A stretch of 64,000 nt of DNA from Streptococcus suis (GCF_016775005.1 NZ_JAEUXI010000001.1:310001-374000), one strand, 5' to 3'. Shown: positions 32,870 through 44,286, counted from the stretch's first letter. Numbers and translations: made by a program. Notes: generated by a model from the sequence alone, not told the origin.

Positions 32870-34108
32870 ATGACTTTTACATTATTAACCGAACATGAAT
32901 TTGAAACCTTTGTCCATTCTCAGCCAAAGACAAGTTTCGAGCAGTCACTTGAAATGGCAAAATTACGACAAAGTCGCGGATACAAGGTCCAGTTTCTTGG
33001 ATTCAAAAATGGGACTGGAGAAGTGACCGTTGCCGCACTTGCCTATTCACAAAAACTCTTTGGCGGAACCAAGATGGAAATTTATTGGGGACCAGTCTAC
33101 ACTGCCACATCCTTTCTGACCAGCTTCCTAAGAGAGTTAAAGCATTATGCAAAACAACAGAATGTTTTGGAGTTGGCGATTATTCCGAATGAAGTTTACC
33201 AACTATTTGATAACAACGGTGAGGCTACTAGCCAAAAAAACGATGAGCTCATGTCACTCTATCAAACATGCGGATATACTCATCAGGGTTTCCAGACAGG
33301 ATATGATGGTAGCCAATTATTTTGGCAATATGCCAAAGACCTTTCTCATTTAACTCCTGAAAACTTACGAAAATCTTACACAAAAAAAGGAATCCCCTTA
33401 GCCAATAAAACAGCCAGCTTTGGTATAAAGCTAAAAAAATTGGAAAGAAGCGAACTACACCTTTTTAAGGACATTACCTCTGCTACCTCTCAGCGTCGTA
33501 ACTATGCTGATAAGGGTTTGGATTATTACAAACTCTTCTTTGATGCATTTGGAGATCGTGCCGAATTTATGTTGGCAACAATCAATTTTTTTGATTATTA
33601 CTCCAATTTGGACAAAGAGCAGCAAAAATTAGCACAGAAAATTGAACGATTAAAAGCAGATTTAGATGTTAATCCCGCCTCTGTCAAAAAACAAAACCAA
33701 CTCCGAGAATTTACCGATCAATTCAATACATTTACCACACGTAAAGAGGAAGCACAAGAATTGATCAACCAATATGGGGAACAGGACACCCCTCTTGCAG
33801 CCAGTCTCTTTGTCTATACTCCACAAGAAGCTGTCTATCTCTACAGCGGATCTTATACTGAATTTAACCGCTTCTATGCGCCTGTCGCCTTGCAGGAACA
33901 TGTGATGCAAACAGCAATTTCAAAAGAAATTCCTTTCTATAATCTCCTTGGTATCACTGGTCAATTTGATGGTAGTGATGGTGTTTTACGCTTCAAACAA
34001 AACTTTAACGGCTATATCATCCGCAAGATGGGGACCTTCCTTTACCACCCATTCCCCATTAAATACCGTCTGATACAAGTAATGAAAAAGATACTTGGTC
34101 GGAGATAA
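32870..34108 (+). CDS. FemABX aminoacyltransferase, MurM/MurN-like, third of three
   Basis: This is a 412-residue paralogue of the preceding gene, equal in length and sharing LYSGSYTEFNRFYAP, LQEHVM and GQFDGSDGVLRFKQNFNGY. AAAGGGAAAC precedes the ATG, 10 nt after the previous stop. It probably adds the second bridge residue (MurN role), by analogy. A strong bidirectional terminator ends the operon about 80 nt later. Confidence 0.9.
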   Translation: MTFTLLTEHEFETFVHSQPKTSFEQSLEMAKLRQSRGYKVQFLGFKNGTGEVTVAALAYSQKLFGGTKMEIYWGPVYTATSFLTSFLRELKHYAKQQNVLELAIIPNEVYQLFDNNGEATSQKNDELMSLYQTCGYTHQGFQTGYDGSQLFWQYAKDLSHLTPENLRKSYTKKGIPLANKTASFGIKLKKLERSELHLFKDITSATSQRRNYADKGLDYYKLFFDAFGDRAEFMLATINFFDYYSNLDKEQQKLAQKIERLKADLDVNPASVKKQNQLREFTDQFNTFTTRKEEAQELINQYGEQDTPLAASLFVYTPQEAVYLYSGSYTEFNRFYAPVALQEHVMQTAISKEIPFYNLLGITGQFDGSDGVLRFKQNFNGYIIRKMGTFLYHPFPIKYRLIQVMKKILGRR

Positions 34109-34189
34109 AAAGTAATCAACAATAAAAATTACATCAATAGTCGTACTTTTGCTCCAAATTATTCATTGATGTTTTCATACTTTCAGACA

Positions 34190-34227
34190 AAAAATAAGCT
34201 TGAACAAACCGTTCAAGCTTATTTTTA
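34190..34227. terminator. Bidirectional terminator between the FemABX operon and the MurJ-type flippase
   Basis: AAAATAAGCTTGAAC / GTTCAAGCTTATTTT with loop AAACC; 15 pairs and T-runs both ways. Confidence 0.92.
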
Positions 34228-34258
34228 TAAGTTAGTGTCTCCATATCATGAAACAATC

Positions 34259-35884
34259 TTAAAGATGAAGTTTCTGTCTAAGAGTCTGGGCACGTTCTCC
34301 AATCAATAAATCAAGCTGGCGAGTTTTCAATCCCAAAACAATGAAAATCAATCCCCCAACACTACCTGAAATCATAATATGTACAAAACTAGAAAAATAG
34401 CCTGTTACTGGAAGAATTCCACTAAGGAAAAATTCCACTACCCACACGCACACGCCCATCAAGAGACTAATCCATATAATACTACTGTTGTTTTCTTTCA
34501 GAGATTCAATATCAAACGGAACCGCCTGATGAATACATCTATAAAACAAGACCAGGGTGACTGCTAGACCGATTGCTGTTGAAATAAAGGAACCATATTC
34601 TTGGAATAAGTAGATACTAGGAATTTGTAGAAGTAATTTGACACCAAATCCAATTCCAAAATAGATTAATCCTTTTTTCTTCTGGAAAACTGCTTGAATG
34701 GCAATACCAAATACTGCGTAGAGTCCTTGCAGGAAAATCAACAACAGATTGGCAACAAAGAGATGGATAGCTACATCTTCTGATTGACCATAAAAAATGG
34801 TATAGAGAGGCTCTGCCAAGAGAACCGAGCCAAGAATTACTGGAGTCACAAAGATAAACATCATCTGTAAATTGCTGGAGATTAGACGAGCAGTTTCTTT
34901 AAAATCCTTCTGAATGTAACTCTCTGTAATCAATAAAAATGCAACACCACTAATCGAATTAGCAATTCCAATAATCAACATCGTAATCTTGCTTGGATTT
35001 GCCACTAGATAAGAGTAAAGAGTCAGCAACCTTTCTCCCGTAAGATCGGTAAACTGCTTCATGGTATTGATAAAAGTCAGTTGGTCAACAAATTGATACA
35101 ACTGGATAATCATCCCAAGGATGATAATCGGAACAGCTTCCTTCAAGGTTTCAATAATCAAGACTTTGATATTGACTTCTACAGAAGTTGGCTTTTTTTG
35201 TAAGATTTTCTGCAAATGCCCCGATTTTTGAAGCTCAATCACTAAAACAATAACACTCGCAATCATACCAACGAATGCTGCAAAGGTTGATTGAGTGACA
35301 GCATCTAGATAGTTTCCTGACCCCATCTTCATAATGGCATAAGTTGTAGAAAGAATCCATACAACACGCACAATTTGTTCTACAATCATACTGATTGCAA
35401 ATGGACGCATATCATGATAGCCTTGAAAAAATCCTCGAATGATACTCATGGCTGGAAAGATAAATAAGGGAGGAACCAAGCTATACATAATAGGGATAAG
35501 ATCCGTAGGTTCACCCGAAGCAGCCGCTAAAAATGGAGATGAAACAAACATGAGGACCGCCGAAAGAGCGCCCATCACCAGCATAAATTTTAAAAATTCT
35601 CTTACTAGATAGTAAGAAATATCCTGTCTCCCCTTTGCATTATACTGAGTAATCTGCTTTGCTACCGCTGTTGGGATACCAATTGTTGAAAAAGATAGGA
35701 AATTTGCATAGACTTGATACCCCATACTGAACAGGGCGTTAGCTTCTGATTTGTATTCTCCCATCCAAATGAGCCAAGGGATAATATAGATAATTCCTAA
35801 TAACCGACTGATGATATTTCCTGCCGTAATCCAAATGGCACCATGTACCATCTTCTCTTGACGTTGATTATTTATTTCTGACAT
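34259..35884 (-). CDS. MurJ/YtgP-type lipid II flippase (MOP superfamily)
   Basis: The 541-residue protein has about 14 hydrophobic helices and the MviN/SpoVB-like N-terminus MVHGAIWITAGNIISRLLGIIYIIPW, with SIIRGFFQGYHDMRPFAISMIVEQIVRVVW near 145-175. Streptococcal YtgP is the essential MurJ that flips lipid II outward. It converges with the FemABX operon, whose products modify lipid II on the cytoplasmic side just before flipping. It is transcribed from its own promoter. Confidence 0.9.
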   Translation of the reverse strand: MSEINNQRQEKMVHGAIWITAGNIISRLLGIIYIIPWLIWMGEYKSEANALFSMGYQVYANFLSFSTIGIPTAVAKQITQYNAKGRQDISYYLVREFLKFMLVMGALSAVLMFVSSPFLAAASGEPTDLIPIMYSLVPPLFIFPAMSIIRGFFQGYHDMRPFAISMIVEQIVRVVWILSTTYAIMKMGSGNYLDAVTQSTFAAFVGMIASVIVLVIELQKSGHLQKILQKKPTSVEVNIKVLIIETLKEAVPIIILGMIIQLYQFVDQLTFINTMKQFTDLTGERLLTLYSYLVANPSKITMLIIGIANSISGVAFLLITESYIQKDFKETARLISSNLQMMFIFVTPVILGSVLLAEPLYTIFYGQSEDVAIHLFVANLLLIFLQGLYAVFGIAIQAVFQKKKGLIYFGIGFGVKLLLQIPSIYLFQEYGSFISTAIGLAVTLVLFYRCIHQAVPFDIESLKENNSSIIWISLLMGVCVWVVEFFLSGILPVTGYFSSFVHIMISGSVGGLIFIVLGLKTRQLDLLIGERAQTLRQKLHL

Positions 35885-36183
35885 TATTCAATTTCCTCAC
35901 ATTTATAACTCCTACATTATAAACTTTTTCAACTAACTTGTAAATTAGCAACATAATAATCCAGATAAGTGAGCTTTACTAATAACTGTTCGTATTTTAT
36001 ATATCAATTGCGAAATCCATATCTATCTATTTATTTCCATCTGCACTCTTATTTTGTTGCCGACTCGATTTTGCAAACACTACTATACTTTTTCAATAAC
36101 TTTAGACAAATATATGCTAGGTAACAAAAAACTATCAAATAAAATGAAATGGATTTTTTTGAACTAATCAAAAAATAACTATG
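35885..36183. other. AT-rich intergenic region upstream of the flippase gene
   Basis: No open reading frame or RNA gene is recognisable here. The only supported element is the flippase promoter at 35916-35944. The rest is low-complexity AT-rich sequence with no strong hairpin until the tpiA terminator. Confidence 0.6.
35916..35944 (-). promoter_or_regulatory. Promoter of the MurJ/YtgP-type gene
   Basis: Minus strand TTTACA (35944-35939), 17 nt, TATAAT (35921-35916), 31 nt before the ATG; GAGGAAA is the ribosome binding site. Confidence 0.7.
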
Positions 36184-36221
36184 AAAAAGGGTTTAGTTCT
36201 AAACAATTCAGAACTAAACCC
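36184..36221 (-). terminator. Terminator of tpiA
   Basis: GGGTTTAGTTCT / AGAACTAAACCC, 12 perfect pairs with a 9-nt loop and a minus-strand T-run, ~58 nt after the tpiA stop. Confidence 0.88.
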
Positions 36222-36278
36222 AGACAATAATTAATCAGCTAGCTATAGTAGAAACAGCTCACTTATAATTATTATTAA

Positions 36279-37055
<777 letters not shown>

Positions 37056-37066
37056 TTACAAGGTCC

Positions 37067-37072
37067 ATTATA
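37067..37072 (-). promoter_or_regulatory. Extended -10 promoter of tpiA
   Basis: Minus strand TGCTATAAT, 35 nt before the ATG; -35 TTTAAC is weak. Confidence 0.55.
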
Positions 37073-37124
37073 GCATAAAATCAGGTAAGGTTAAAGCATT
37101 TCTGTGCATTTTATGAATGCTTAC

Positions 37125-37157
37125 AGAAAAACTCCCTGTCCAAGGACAGAGAGTTCC
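37125..37157 (-). terminator. Terminator of tuf
   Basis: Minus strand AACTCTCTGTCC / GGACAGGGAGTT with a short TT loop, one G-U and a TTTTT tail. Confidence 0.8.
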
Positions 37158-37204
37158 AATTAAGTTGTCTGACTATAATTGTTATATCTGGGAACGTAAT
37201 CGAA

Positions 37205-38401
37205 TTAAGCTTCGATTTCTGTAACCATACCTGAACCAACAGTACGTCCACCTTCACGGATAGAGAAAGTAGTACCTTGTTCAACGGCGATTGGGTGGAT
37301 CAATTCAACGTCGATAGTTACGTTATCACCAGGCATTACCATTTCAGTACCTTCTGGCAATTTGATTGAACCAGTTACGTCAGTTGTACGGAAGTAGAAC
37401 TGTGGACGGTAGTTGTCGAAGAATGGAGTGTGACGTCCACCCTCTTCTTTAGTAAGGATGTAAACTTCACCTTTGAATTTAGTGTGTGGGTTGATAGAAC
37501 CTGGTTTAGAGATAACTTGACCACGTTCGATTTCGTCACGTTGTACACCACGAAGAAGCACACCAACGTTATCGCCGGCAAGACCTTCGTCAAGTTGTTT
37601 ACGGAACATTTCAACACCAGTAACAACTGCTTTAGATTTTTCTTCTTGAAGACCAACGATTTCGATTTCGTCGTTGACACGAACAGTACCACGGTCGATA
37701 CGTCCTGAAGCTACAGTACCACGACCAGTGATTGAGAATACGTCCTCGACTGGAAGCAACAATGGTTTGTCAGTGTCGCGTTCTGGTTCTGGAATGTACT
37801 CATCAACAGTGTTCATCAATTCCATAACGATGTCTTCGTACTTAGCGTCACCTTCAAGAGCTTTAAGAGCTGAACCTTGGATAACTGGAAGATCATCACC
37901 TGGGAAATCGTATTCTGAAAGAAGGTCACGGATTTCCATTTCAACCAACTCAAGCAATTCTTCATCGTCAACCAAGTCAACTTTGTTCATGAAGACGATA
38001 AGGTGTTTAACACCAACCTGACGTGAAAGAAGGATGTGCTCACGAGTTTGTGGCATTGGACCGTCAGTTGAAGCTACTACAAGGATCGCACCGTCCATTT
38101 GGGCAGCACCAGTGATCATGTTTTTAACGTAGTCCGCGTGTCCTGGAGCGTCGATGTGAGCGTAGTGGCGTTTTTCAGTTTCGTACTCAACGTGTGCAGT
38201 GTTGATAGTGATACCGCGCTCGCGCTCTTCTGGAGCAGCATCGATAGACGCATAATCTTTAGGTTGGTTAACTGATGAAGGCAAGCGACGTGCCAATACA
38301 GTTGTGATAGCTGCAGTCAAAGTAGTTTTACCGTGGTCAACGTGTCCAATTGTACCAATGTTAACGTGGGGTTTACTACGATCGTATTTTTCTTTTGCCA
38401 T
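37205..38401 (-). CDS. tuf: Elongation factor Tu
   Basis: The 398-residue GTPase delivers aminoacyl-tRNA to the ribosome. It has [18 protein letters not shown] (P-loop), [22 protein letters not shown] and SALKAL, then the beta-barrel domains. The ATG at 38401 has GGAGG ten nt upstream. Codon choice is strongly biased (almost only GTT, GAA, AAA), as expected of a highly expressed gene. A single-gene transcript with a ~70-nt leader is likely. Confidence 0.98.
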   Translation of the reverse strand: MAKEKYDRSKPHVNIGTIGHVDHGKTTLTAAITTVLARRLPSSVNQPKDYASIDAAPEERERGITINTAHVEYETEKRHYAHIDAPGHADYVKNMITGAAQMDGAILVVASTDGPMPQTREHILLSRQVGVKHLIVFMNKVDLVDDEELLELVEMEIRDLLSEYDFPGDDLPVIQGSALKALEGDAKYEDIVMELMNTVDEYIPEPERDTDKPLLLPVEDVFSITGRGTVASGRIDRGTVRVNDEIEIVGLQEEKSKAVVTGVEMFRKQLDEGLAGDNVGVLLRGVQRDEIERGQVISKPGSINPHTKFKGEVYILTKEEGGRHTPFFDNYRPQFYFRTTDVTGSIKLPEGTEMVMPGDNVTIDVELIHPIAVEQGTTFSIREGGRTVGSGMVTEIEA

Positions 38402-38473
38402 TTTGGTAAAAGCCTCCAATAAAATATATTTTATAGATAGACAGTAGGCAATACGGTCTAACTTTACCTTACT

Positions 38474-38501
38474 ATTCTATCAAATTGTAGCAGAAATGCA
38501 A
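38474..38501 (-). promoter_or_regulatory. Candidate promoter of tuf
   Basis: Minus strand TTGCAT (38501-38496), 16 nt, TAGAAT (38479-38474). A TGCTACAAT extended -10 just upstream is an alternative. The rest of the 38402-38677 gap holds no open reading frame I can support; a small CCTGA-TCAA-TCAGG hairpin lies near the anti-sigma gene stop. Confidence 0.45.
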
Positions 38502-38677
38502 GCATTTTCTATCGTTTTTTAATTTATTGCCGTTTCCTGCTGGCTTTCCTCCCTCTTTCAAGCTGAACAGTCTGCTTTTCTTTTCTAGCCTTCAGGTGAG
38601 AAATGTCACAGAAGATAGAAAAAAATGACCTGCTTTGCTTTTTCCAAAAGCACCTCCTGATCAATCAGGCATCCTTG

Positions 38678-39646
38678 CTACTTCTCCCACAGTCGATAAT
38701 ATGGTTGGTTTTGGACAGAGGCTCCGATACTAGAAGCATAGATCCAGTCCTTGCCTTCCAATTGAGCAAAGTCTTCTGCTTTACCTGTTAGGATAATGCC
38801 TGCGAACTCCAACTGGTCAATCTCTTCTTGTTTGGTGAAGTCGGTATCACCAAACTTGTCGACAAAGGCCTGCAAGTCATCCACTGGTAAGTCCAAATAC
38901 TGCGCTCGTTTCTGATCTCCCGATTCCAAGAACTCTTTCATAAAGTCCATACCTGTCATATAGTCTTCTGGCATGGCCGAAAAGACCAGTTGAATATCCT
39001 CTGGCTCTAATCCCAAAAGCTGCTCTGGACGATAGTAATAGGTATTTTGTTTCCCTTCTGTCCCTATCCAATACCAATTTTTCTTGAGATTGCTAGGAAT
39101 CATCTCTTTAATCTCTGCCAAGCTGTACTTCTTATCAAAGGAAATAGCCACTTCTACTAGCTGACCGCTCATTTCTCTTAGATAGGGCAACTCTTTAGCA
39201 ATCTCTGACTCACTCCACACAATCTGATTCTTATTGTAAAAAACAGGTACCTTGGTATTGGTTGTATGATCATATAGGTATTTGAAGGTATTCCCAGGTA
39301 TATGCTGGGCAAAGTCATAATGACTATCAAACAGGTCATAGTAAATTTCGTGCTGACCAAAAGCCATTGGAACACCGTCTAAATCCTTGTACAAATCGAA
39401 GTAGAGCTTTCCAGATACATAACTCATGCTTTGGATTTTAATGCCATCATGATTTATATTTGGATAGGCGATTTCCATTAACATCGTTTGTTCCCACACC
39501 TCACGACCTTCTCGTGCACCGACGATGATTTTTATGGTTTGAACGCCAATAAGCATTAAGATGAAACCGATGAGCGATGATAGCCCTATTGTCTTCCATA
39601 AATTCTTCCGCTTACTCTTTTTTGTCACTTCTTCAAAAGTCTTCAT
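38678..39646 (-). CDS. Putative anti-sigma factor (single-pass membrane protein)
   Basis: The 322-residue protein has a short cytoplasmic N-terminus, one membrane helix at ~20-45 (LWKTIGLSSLIGFILMLIGVQTI) and a long extracellular domain. It matches the Sigma_reg_N/Sigma_reg_C type of proteins that accompany ECF sigma factors, in layout and in segments such as ISFDKKYSLAEIKEMIP. The ATG at 39646 has AGAGG at good spacing; an ATG two codons earlier is too close to it. It overlaps the sigma gene by 14 nt. It would hold the sigma factor inactive until an envelope signal is sensed. Confidence 0.78.
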   Translation of the reverse strand: MKTFEEVTKKSKRKNLWKTIGLSSLIGFILMLIGVQTIKIIVGAREGREVWEQTMLMEIAYPNINHDGIKIQSMSYVSGKLYFDLYKDLDGVPMAFGQHEIYYDLFDSHYDFAQHIPGNTFKYLYDHTTNTKVPVFYNKNQIVWSESEIAKELPYLREMSGQLVEVAISFDKKYSLAEIKEMIPSNLKKNWYWIGTEGKQNTYYYRPEQLLGLEPEDIQLVFSAMPEDYMTGMDFMKEFLESGDQKRAQYLDLPVDDLQAFVDKFGDTDFTKQEEIDQLEFAGIILTGKAEDFAQLEGKDWIYASSIGASVQNQPYYRLWEK

Positions 39647-40136
39647 AGTCATATCCTCTCTCTTCTAGCATTTTCCTCAACTGCTTGCGTCCGCGGTAAA
39701 GGGTAATCTTGACCCAACTTTGACTCCTCCCCAAGACAGTAGACACTTCCTTGACCGTCATACCCTGAAAATAATAGAGGTCAATCACTTGCTGGTATTT
39801 TTCTGGCAAGTCTGCAACAGCTTGATAGAGTTCCTCATAATCTTCTTGGTCATAGACCAAAAGGTCTTCACTTCTAAAGAACTCCTTCTGTAAAATTTCA
39901 TAGTAGCGCTTGTCTCGCCTATATTTGTCAATGTAAGCCCGAACTGCTGAACGGTAAAGCCAGGTTCTTAGTTTTTCGAAAGGAAGGACAAGCTCTGCTT
40001 CTAAAATTTTCACTAGTATATCCTGTGCGATGTCCTGACTATCTGCATAGTTGGCGCCAGATTTTTGTAGATAATAGGAAATCTCCTCAGCAATACCAAT
40101 GACTTCTTTTTCATATTGATCCAGTTTGATACTCAT
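39633..40136 (-). CDS. ECF-type RNA polymerase sigma factor
   Basis: The 167-residue protein has sigma region 2 (NYADSQDIAQDILVKILEAE, KLRTWLYRSAVRAYIDKYRRDKR; ~30-85) and region 4 (LPEKYQQVIDLYYFQGMTVKEVSTVLGRSQSWVKITLYRGRKQLRKML; ~110-160), with no region 1 or 3, the ECF layout. ECF sigma factors are rare in streptococci. The start is fixed by AAAGGAGGAG directly before ATG. The anti-sigma gene overlaps its end. Upstream is a site with ECF promoter geometry, suggesting autoregulation. Targets are unknown; an envelope stress role is inferred from the partner. Confidence 0.92.
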   Translation of the reverse strand: MSIKLDQYEKEVIGIAEEISYYLQKSGANYADSQDIAQDILVKILEAELVLPFEKLRTWLYRSAVRAYIDKYRRDKRYYEILQKEFFRSEDLLVYDQEDYEELYQAVADLPEKYQQVIDLYYFQGMTVKEVSTVLGRSQSWVKITLYRGRKQLRKMLEERGYDYEDF

Positions 40137-40155
40137 CTCCTCCTTTCACTAATAA

Positions 40156-40180
40156 AACGAATGAATTGACGATTGGTTAC
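40156..40180 (-). promoter_or_regulatory. Candidate ECF-sigma promoter upstream of the sigma/anti-sigma operon
   Basis: Minus strand GTAACC (40180-40175) and CGTT (40159-40156); 16 nt separate the AAC from the CGT. This AAC-N16-CGT geometry is the hallmark of ECF promoters such as those of B. subtilis SigW and SigV. The element lies 20 nt before the ATG. Confidence 0.6.
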
Positions 40181-40202
40181 ACCTTTCTGATATTATTATA
40201 CA

Positions 40203-40235
40203 TAAAAAAACAACCTCCGAAGAAGTTGTTTTATG
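40203..40235 (-). terminator. Terminator of ppc
   Basis: Minus strand AAAACAAC / GTTGTTTT with partially paired inside and a T7 tail, directly after the ppc stop. Confidence 0.8.
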
Positions 40236-40239
40236 CCTA

Positions 40240-42936
40240 TTAACCTGAGTTACGCAAACCTGTTGCTACACCGTTGATGGTGATGTGGATCAAGCTTTCT
40301 TGCTCCTTGCTTAATTCTCCACGACGGAGACGGTTGATGAGTTCAATCTGAATATAGTTGAGCACATTGAAGTATGGCATGCGGTAGTCCAGACTGGCTT
40401 TGAGGAAAGGTAATTCTGCCAAAAGTTCATCATTTTGTTCAATGGCCAAAATCATATCCTTGGTCAGTTGCCATTCATCCAAGATTGTGTGGAAGATTGC
40501 CTGTACTTCTTCTGTCTCACACATTTTGGCATACTCAAATGCAATGTTCATGTTGGATTTAGACAAAACCATATCTACATTTGACAAGAGGGAACGGAAG
40601 AATGGCCAGTTTTGGTACATCTTCTGTAATTTACCTAGGTTTGCAGGGTCTTTGTCAATGAAACGCTTGAAGCTAGAACCAACCCCATACCATCCTGGCA
40701 ACATCACGCGGTTTTGAGACCAAGAGAAGACCCAAGGAATGGCACGGAGACCACCGATTTCTGTGATGGTCTTGCGAGCTGCAGGACGTGAACCGATATT
40801 AAGGCTCGAAACTTCACGAATAGGACTTGCAGCAAAGAAATAATCATAGAAATGCGGATTGTTAAAGACTAAATCACGGTAAATTTGGTAGCTATCTTCA
40901 ACGATTTCATCCATTGATTCACGGTAGCCGTCAATCTCGTTCGGATTGGTAATCATCTGGGTCACCATACGGTCCAGAGTTGCGGAAACCAGCATTTCTA
41001 AGTTAAAGTAGGCTGCATCTTTGTTTCCGTACTTGTTACCGATGACCTCGCCTTGTTCGGTCAAACGAATACGGTCTTTGATGGAGCCAAATGGTTGCGA
41101 AGTGATAGCATCATAAGATGGGCCACCTCCACGACCAACTGTTCCTCCACGACCGTGGAAGAAGGTAATCTTAATGCCTTCTTCTTCACCGATTTGGGTC
41201 AATTCATTTTGCGCCTTATAAAGTGTCCAACCAGAAGACAGATAACCTCCATCCTTGTTAGAGTCGGAATAGCCAAGCATGATCTCTTGGTAGCCATTGT
41301 TCCCAGCAATCCAGCCTTTGGCCAAGTCAAGCTGCAGGTACTGACGCATGGTCTCAGAAGCATTATCCAAGTCTTCAATGGTTTCAAAAAGAGGAACAAT
41401 CTGCACACGGGCTTGTTGAGCATCTACTAGTCCAACTTCTTTTAGGAGAACAGCCAATTCTAAGAGGTCTGAAACACTTTCAGAGTGGGAAATAATGTGT
41501 TGCTTGATGACTTCTTCTCCTAGCTTGTCTTTGAGCTCACGGGCTGCTGCAAAGATGGCCAACTCTTTCTGCAATTGTTCTGACTTAGGTGCATTTGTCG
41601 CAGACAGAATCCGAGGATCTTCTTCCAACTCTTTGAGAAGGACCTGACACTTATCACTTTCTGACAGGCTTGAATAATCCTCCACAATTCTTGCTGAGGC
41701 TAAGAGCTCTGCCACACTTGCTTCATGGATAGACGAATCTTGGCGCATGTCAATGCTAGCTAGATAGAATCCAAAGGCTTCTACGGCTTCCAATAATTCT
41801 GTTAAATCCCCTTTAATCAGCGCTGCTGTGCGATTTTCCTCTAAGGAAGCCTTGATAGCTTGAAGGTCTGCCTTAAATTCTGTGACGTTGGCATAGCGAA
41901 CTCCTTGCTCCCTATCAGCTACTAGATAAGCTCGGGTGTTTGCTAGCTTCATCTGGATGTAATGGAAGGCACGACGATAGGGCTCGTGTTCGCGGTAAAC
42001 AGACTGGTCCTGTGACAAGTCTGCCAAGGCCTGAACAGCTGGACTAACTTTCACAATAGTGGTCGATAGGGAGAAGGTGCGGTAGAGTTTGTACAACTGC
42101 TCATCGTAGTAATTCATGATGACATCGCACTGGGTTAGGGCGGACAATTTGAGGGTTTCCGCTGTAACGAATGGGTTGCCATCGCGGTCTCCACCAATCC
42201 ACATGCCCATGGTAATAGGACGAGGATTGGTCAGTTGAATGCCTTTTTCAGCTGCTAAGCGCTTGTACTCCCGTTGGAGCTTAGTCACAGCCTTGATAAA
42301 GGAGCTGTTATAATACTCCATCACGTTAGTGATTTCGTTTGTAACCTTTAGCTTCTTCTCACGAATCATCTCCGTCTGCATGATGATTTCGATGTAGAGG
42401 CGGAGTTCATCTTCCCACTTGGTACGGTTCATCAAACCGAGTTTTACATCCCGATAACGACGAAGTAACTCATGAATATGCTTGGTTAAATCAAGCATAG
42501 ACTGGCGTTGAACCTGAGTAGGATGGGCTGTTAAAACTGGAACAACATTTAATTTTTCAAGGATTTCTGCTGCATTTTCATGCTGGGCTACCATGTCGAT
42601 CGTAGTTGAAATTTTCCCCAGATAATCCTGACCAATATTGTTTTGGTGGTTGATTTCATAAGCCAAATCAACGTCTTCTGAGATATTGATCAAAAGGGGA
42701 AGAACCGCGAAATAGCGGGAAATCACTTCCAATTCTTGGTTGGATAGTTGTCCGATAATCGCAATCAAATCATGGTAATTGTCCTCTGTAGACAGCTGCC
42801 CCAATTCGATAATCTTATTGAAGGTTTCTTCTGAAATCATCTGACGGGCAACGTCTTGAAGGATGGAGGTAAGAATGATAACCTCCTCCCGAATAGCTTC
42901 TTTGTTATTGTAGTTTTCTAATTTTTGTATTGTCAT
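40240..42936 (-). CDS. ppc: Phosphoenolpyruvate carboxylase
   Basis: The 898-residue enzyme makes oxaloacetate from PEP and bicarbonate, supplying aspartate in bacteria with an incomplete TCA cycle. Motifs: [13 protein letters not shown] (catalytic His ~137), [34 protein letters not shown] and [14 protein letters not shown] (~575-590), IGSRPAARK, and the C-terminal [19 protein letters not shown] precedes the ATG. It lies 20 nt after ftsW, so both are likely on one transcript. Confidence 0.97.
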   Translation of the reverse strand: MTIQKLENYNNKEAIREEVIILTSILQDVARQMISEETFNKIIELGQLSTEDNYHDLIAIIGQLSNQELEVISRYFAVLPLLINISEDVDLAYEINHQNNIGQDYLGKISTTIDMVAQHENAAEILEKLNVVPVLTAHPTQVQRQSMLDLTKHIHELLRRYRDVKLGLMNRTKWEDELRLYIEIIMQTEMIREKKLKVTNEITNVMEYYNSSFIKAVTKLQREYKRLAAEKGIQLTNPRPITMGMWIGGDRDGNPFVTAETLKLSALTQCDVIMNYYDEQLYKLYRTFSLSTTIVKVSPAVQALADLSQDQSVYREHEPYRRAFHYIQMKLANTRAYLVADREQGVRYANVTEFKADLQAIKASLEENRTAALIKGDLTELLEAVEAFGFYLASIDMRQDSSIHEASVAELLASARIVEDYSSLSESDKCQVLLKELEEDPRILSATNAPKSEQLQKELAIFAAARELKDKLGEEVIKQHIISHSESVSDLLELAVLLKEVGLVDAQQARVQIVPLFETIEDLDNASETMRQYLQLDLAKGWIAGNNGYQEIMLGYSDSNKDGGYLSSGWTLYKAQNELTQIGEEEGIKITFFHGRGGTVGRGGGPSYDAITSQPFGSIKDRIRLTEQGEVIGNKYGNKDAAYFNLEMLVSATLDRMVTQMITNPNEIDGYRESMDEIVEDSYQIYRDLVFNNPHFYDYFFAASPIREVSSLNIGSRPAARKTITEIGGLRAIPWVFSWSQNRVMLPGWYGVGSSFKRFIDKDPANLGKLQKMYQNWPFFRSLLSNVDMVLSKSNMNIAFEYAKMCETEEVQAIFHTILDEWQLTKDMILAIEQNDELLAELPFLKASLDYRMPYFNVLNYIQIELINRLRRGELSKEQESLIHITINGVATGLRNSG

Positions 42937-42956
42937 CTTTCTTCCCTCACTTACTC

Positions 42957-44177
42957 CTAGGCAAGAGTTCGTTCGATTTCTTCCTGGAGAAGCACTCTCT
43001 TTTCATTGGCATCAATGTTTAGCACAAAGGCAATTCCGATGGAAATGGTCAACAAGCTATTTCCCCCCTGAGAGATGAATGGGAAGGTTACACCTGTCGC
43101 TGGAATCACACCAGAAATACCGCCGACATTGATAAAAATCTGGATCAATAGCATGGCTGCCACACCAAAGGCCATCATCGAATTAAAAGGATTACGGGCT
43201 CGAATTCCTACAACGATGATTCGAAGAATAAGGAAGACCAGAAGTCCCAAAATCAAACTTCCTCCAAAAAAACCTAGCTCTTCAATCACGATAGAAAAGG
43301 CGAAATCCGTATGGGCTTCTGGTAGGTAGCCATTTTTTTCGATAGAATTCCCCAAACCAAGACCAAACCAGCCACCATTACTCATGGCATAGTAGGAATT
43401 AGCCAACTGTAAACCTGATTCCGTCGCATCCACAAAGGGATTAAAATAAGCTGCAAAGCGACGAGCAATATAGCCAAAAACTGGAATTTTAGCTACTAAT
43501 TCGACCCCCAATATCCGAATGGTCGATAGAAGAACAAAGGCCCCTAATACGATCCCTGCAATAATAGTGGAAAACCAACGGTAACCAATCCCGCTTGCAG
43601 AAATCATCACCACCATAATCAAGCCAATGATGGTCGCATTTCCCAAGTCTGGCAAAGAACCAACCAGAGCCAGGAAAGCGAGACTCACCACGCGCCAATC
43701 ATTGAAAGCTTTCGGAATCCAGCTCCCCTTTATCAAGGCCTGGTAATCATAGACGCGAATATCATCCTGCATCTGTGAAAATTTGTCTGCCAAATACCAG
43801 ATGATAATCAACTTTAAGTATTCCGCAGGTTGCAGACCGATGATTCCTCCTGGTCCCAGACGAATCCATCCATGGGCACCGTTAACAGGATCAAAGAAAC
43901 GAGATGCCACCAACATGGCAACTTCTGCCAACAAGACAACTAGAATGAGTTTCTTTTGACGCAGAAAACTTAATTTCATCCGGTAAATCATATAAATAAA
44001 ACCGAGACTTAGTACCCAGAAAGCAGCTTGGGTAATCACCATCGAAAAGGGATTGCCACCTTTTTGGATCTGCAAGGCACTCGTCGTCGAATACACCATC
44101 ACCAGACCAATAATCGATAAAATCATATAGGGGATGAGGATGGAGTAATTGAGCAGGTGTTTTTTATCAATCTTCAT
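42957..44177 (-). CDS. ftsW: Cell-division peptidoglycan polymerase FtsW
   Basis: The 406-residue SEDS protein has ten membrane helices and the signatures [32 protein letters not shown] (~95-125), [10 protein letters not shown] (catalytic Asp), [29 protein letters not shown] (~270-300) and [15 protein letters not shown]. FtsW polymerises septal glycan strands with a class B PBP partner. AAGGAG precedes the ATG; an extended -10, TGATATAAT (44216-44211), lies ~33 nt upstream. The ftsW-ppc pairing is seen in other streptococci. Confidence 0.95.
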   Translation of the reverse strand: MKIDKKHLLNYSILIPYMILSIIGLVMVYSTTSALQIQKGGNPFSMVITQAAFWVLSLGFIYMIYRMKLSFLRQKKLILVVLLAEVAMLVASRFFDPVNGAHGWIRLGPGGIIGLQPAEYLKLIIIWYLADKFSQMQDDIRVYDYQALIKGSWIPKAFNDWRVVSLAFLALVGSLPDLGNATIIGLIMVVMISASGIGYRWFSTIIAGIVLGAFVLLSTIRILGVELVAKIPVFGYIARRFAAYFNPFVDATESGLQLANSYYAMSNGGWFGLGLGNSIEKNGYLPEAHTDFAFSIVIEELGFFGGSLILGLLVFLILRIIVVGIRARNPFNSMMAFGVAAMLLIQIFINVGGISGVIPATGVTFPFISQGGNSLLTISIGIAFVLNIDANEKRVLLQEEIERTLA

Positions 44178-44259
44178 GTAAACTCCTTAAAGTCTGAGAC
44201 TATCATTTCTATTATATCATAGAAATGATGCTTTCCTGTTTTTTTCCATGAAAGTAACA

Positions 44260-44286
44260 AAAAAAGAGCCGAATTTGGCTCTCTTC
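44260..44286 (-). terminator. Terminator of the DUF4430 lipoprotein gene
   Basis: GAGCC / GGCTC stem extended by A-T pairs, 6-nt loop, minus-strand T7 tail, directly after the stop. Confidence 0.85.
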
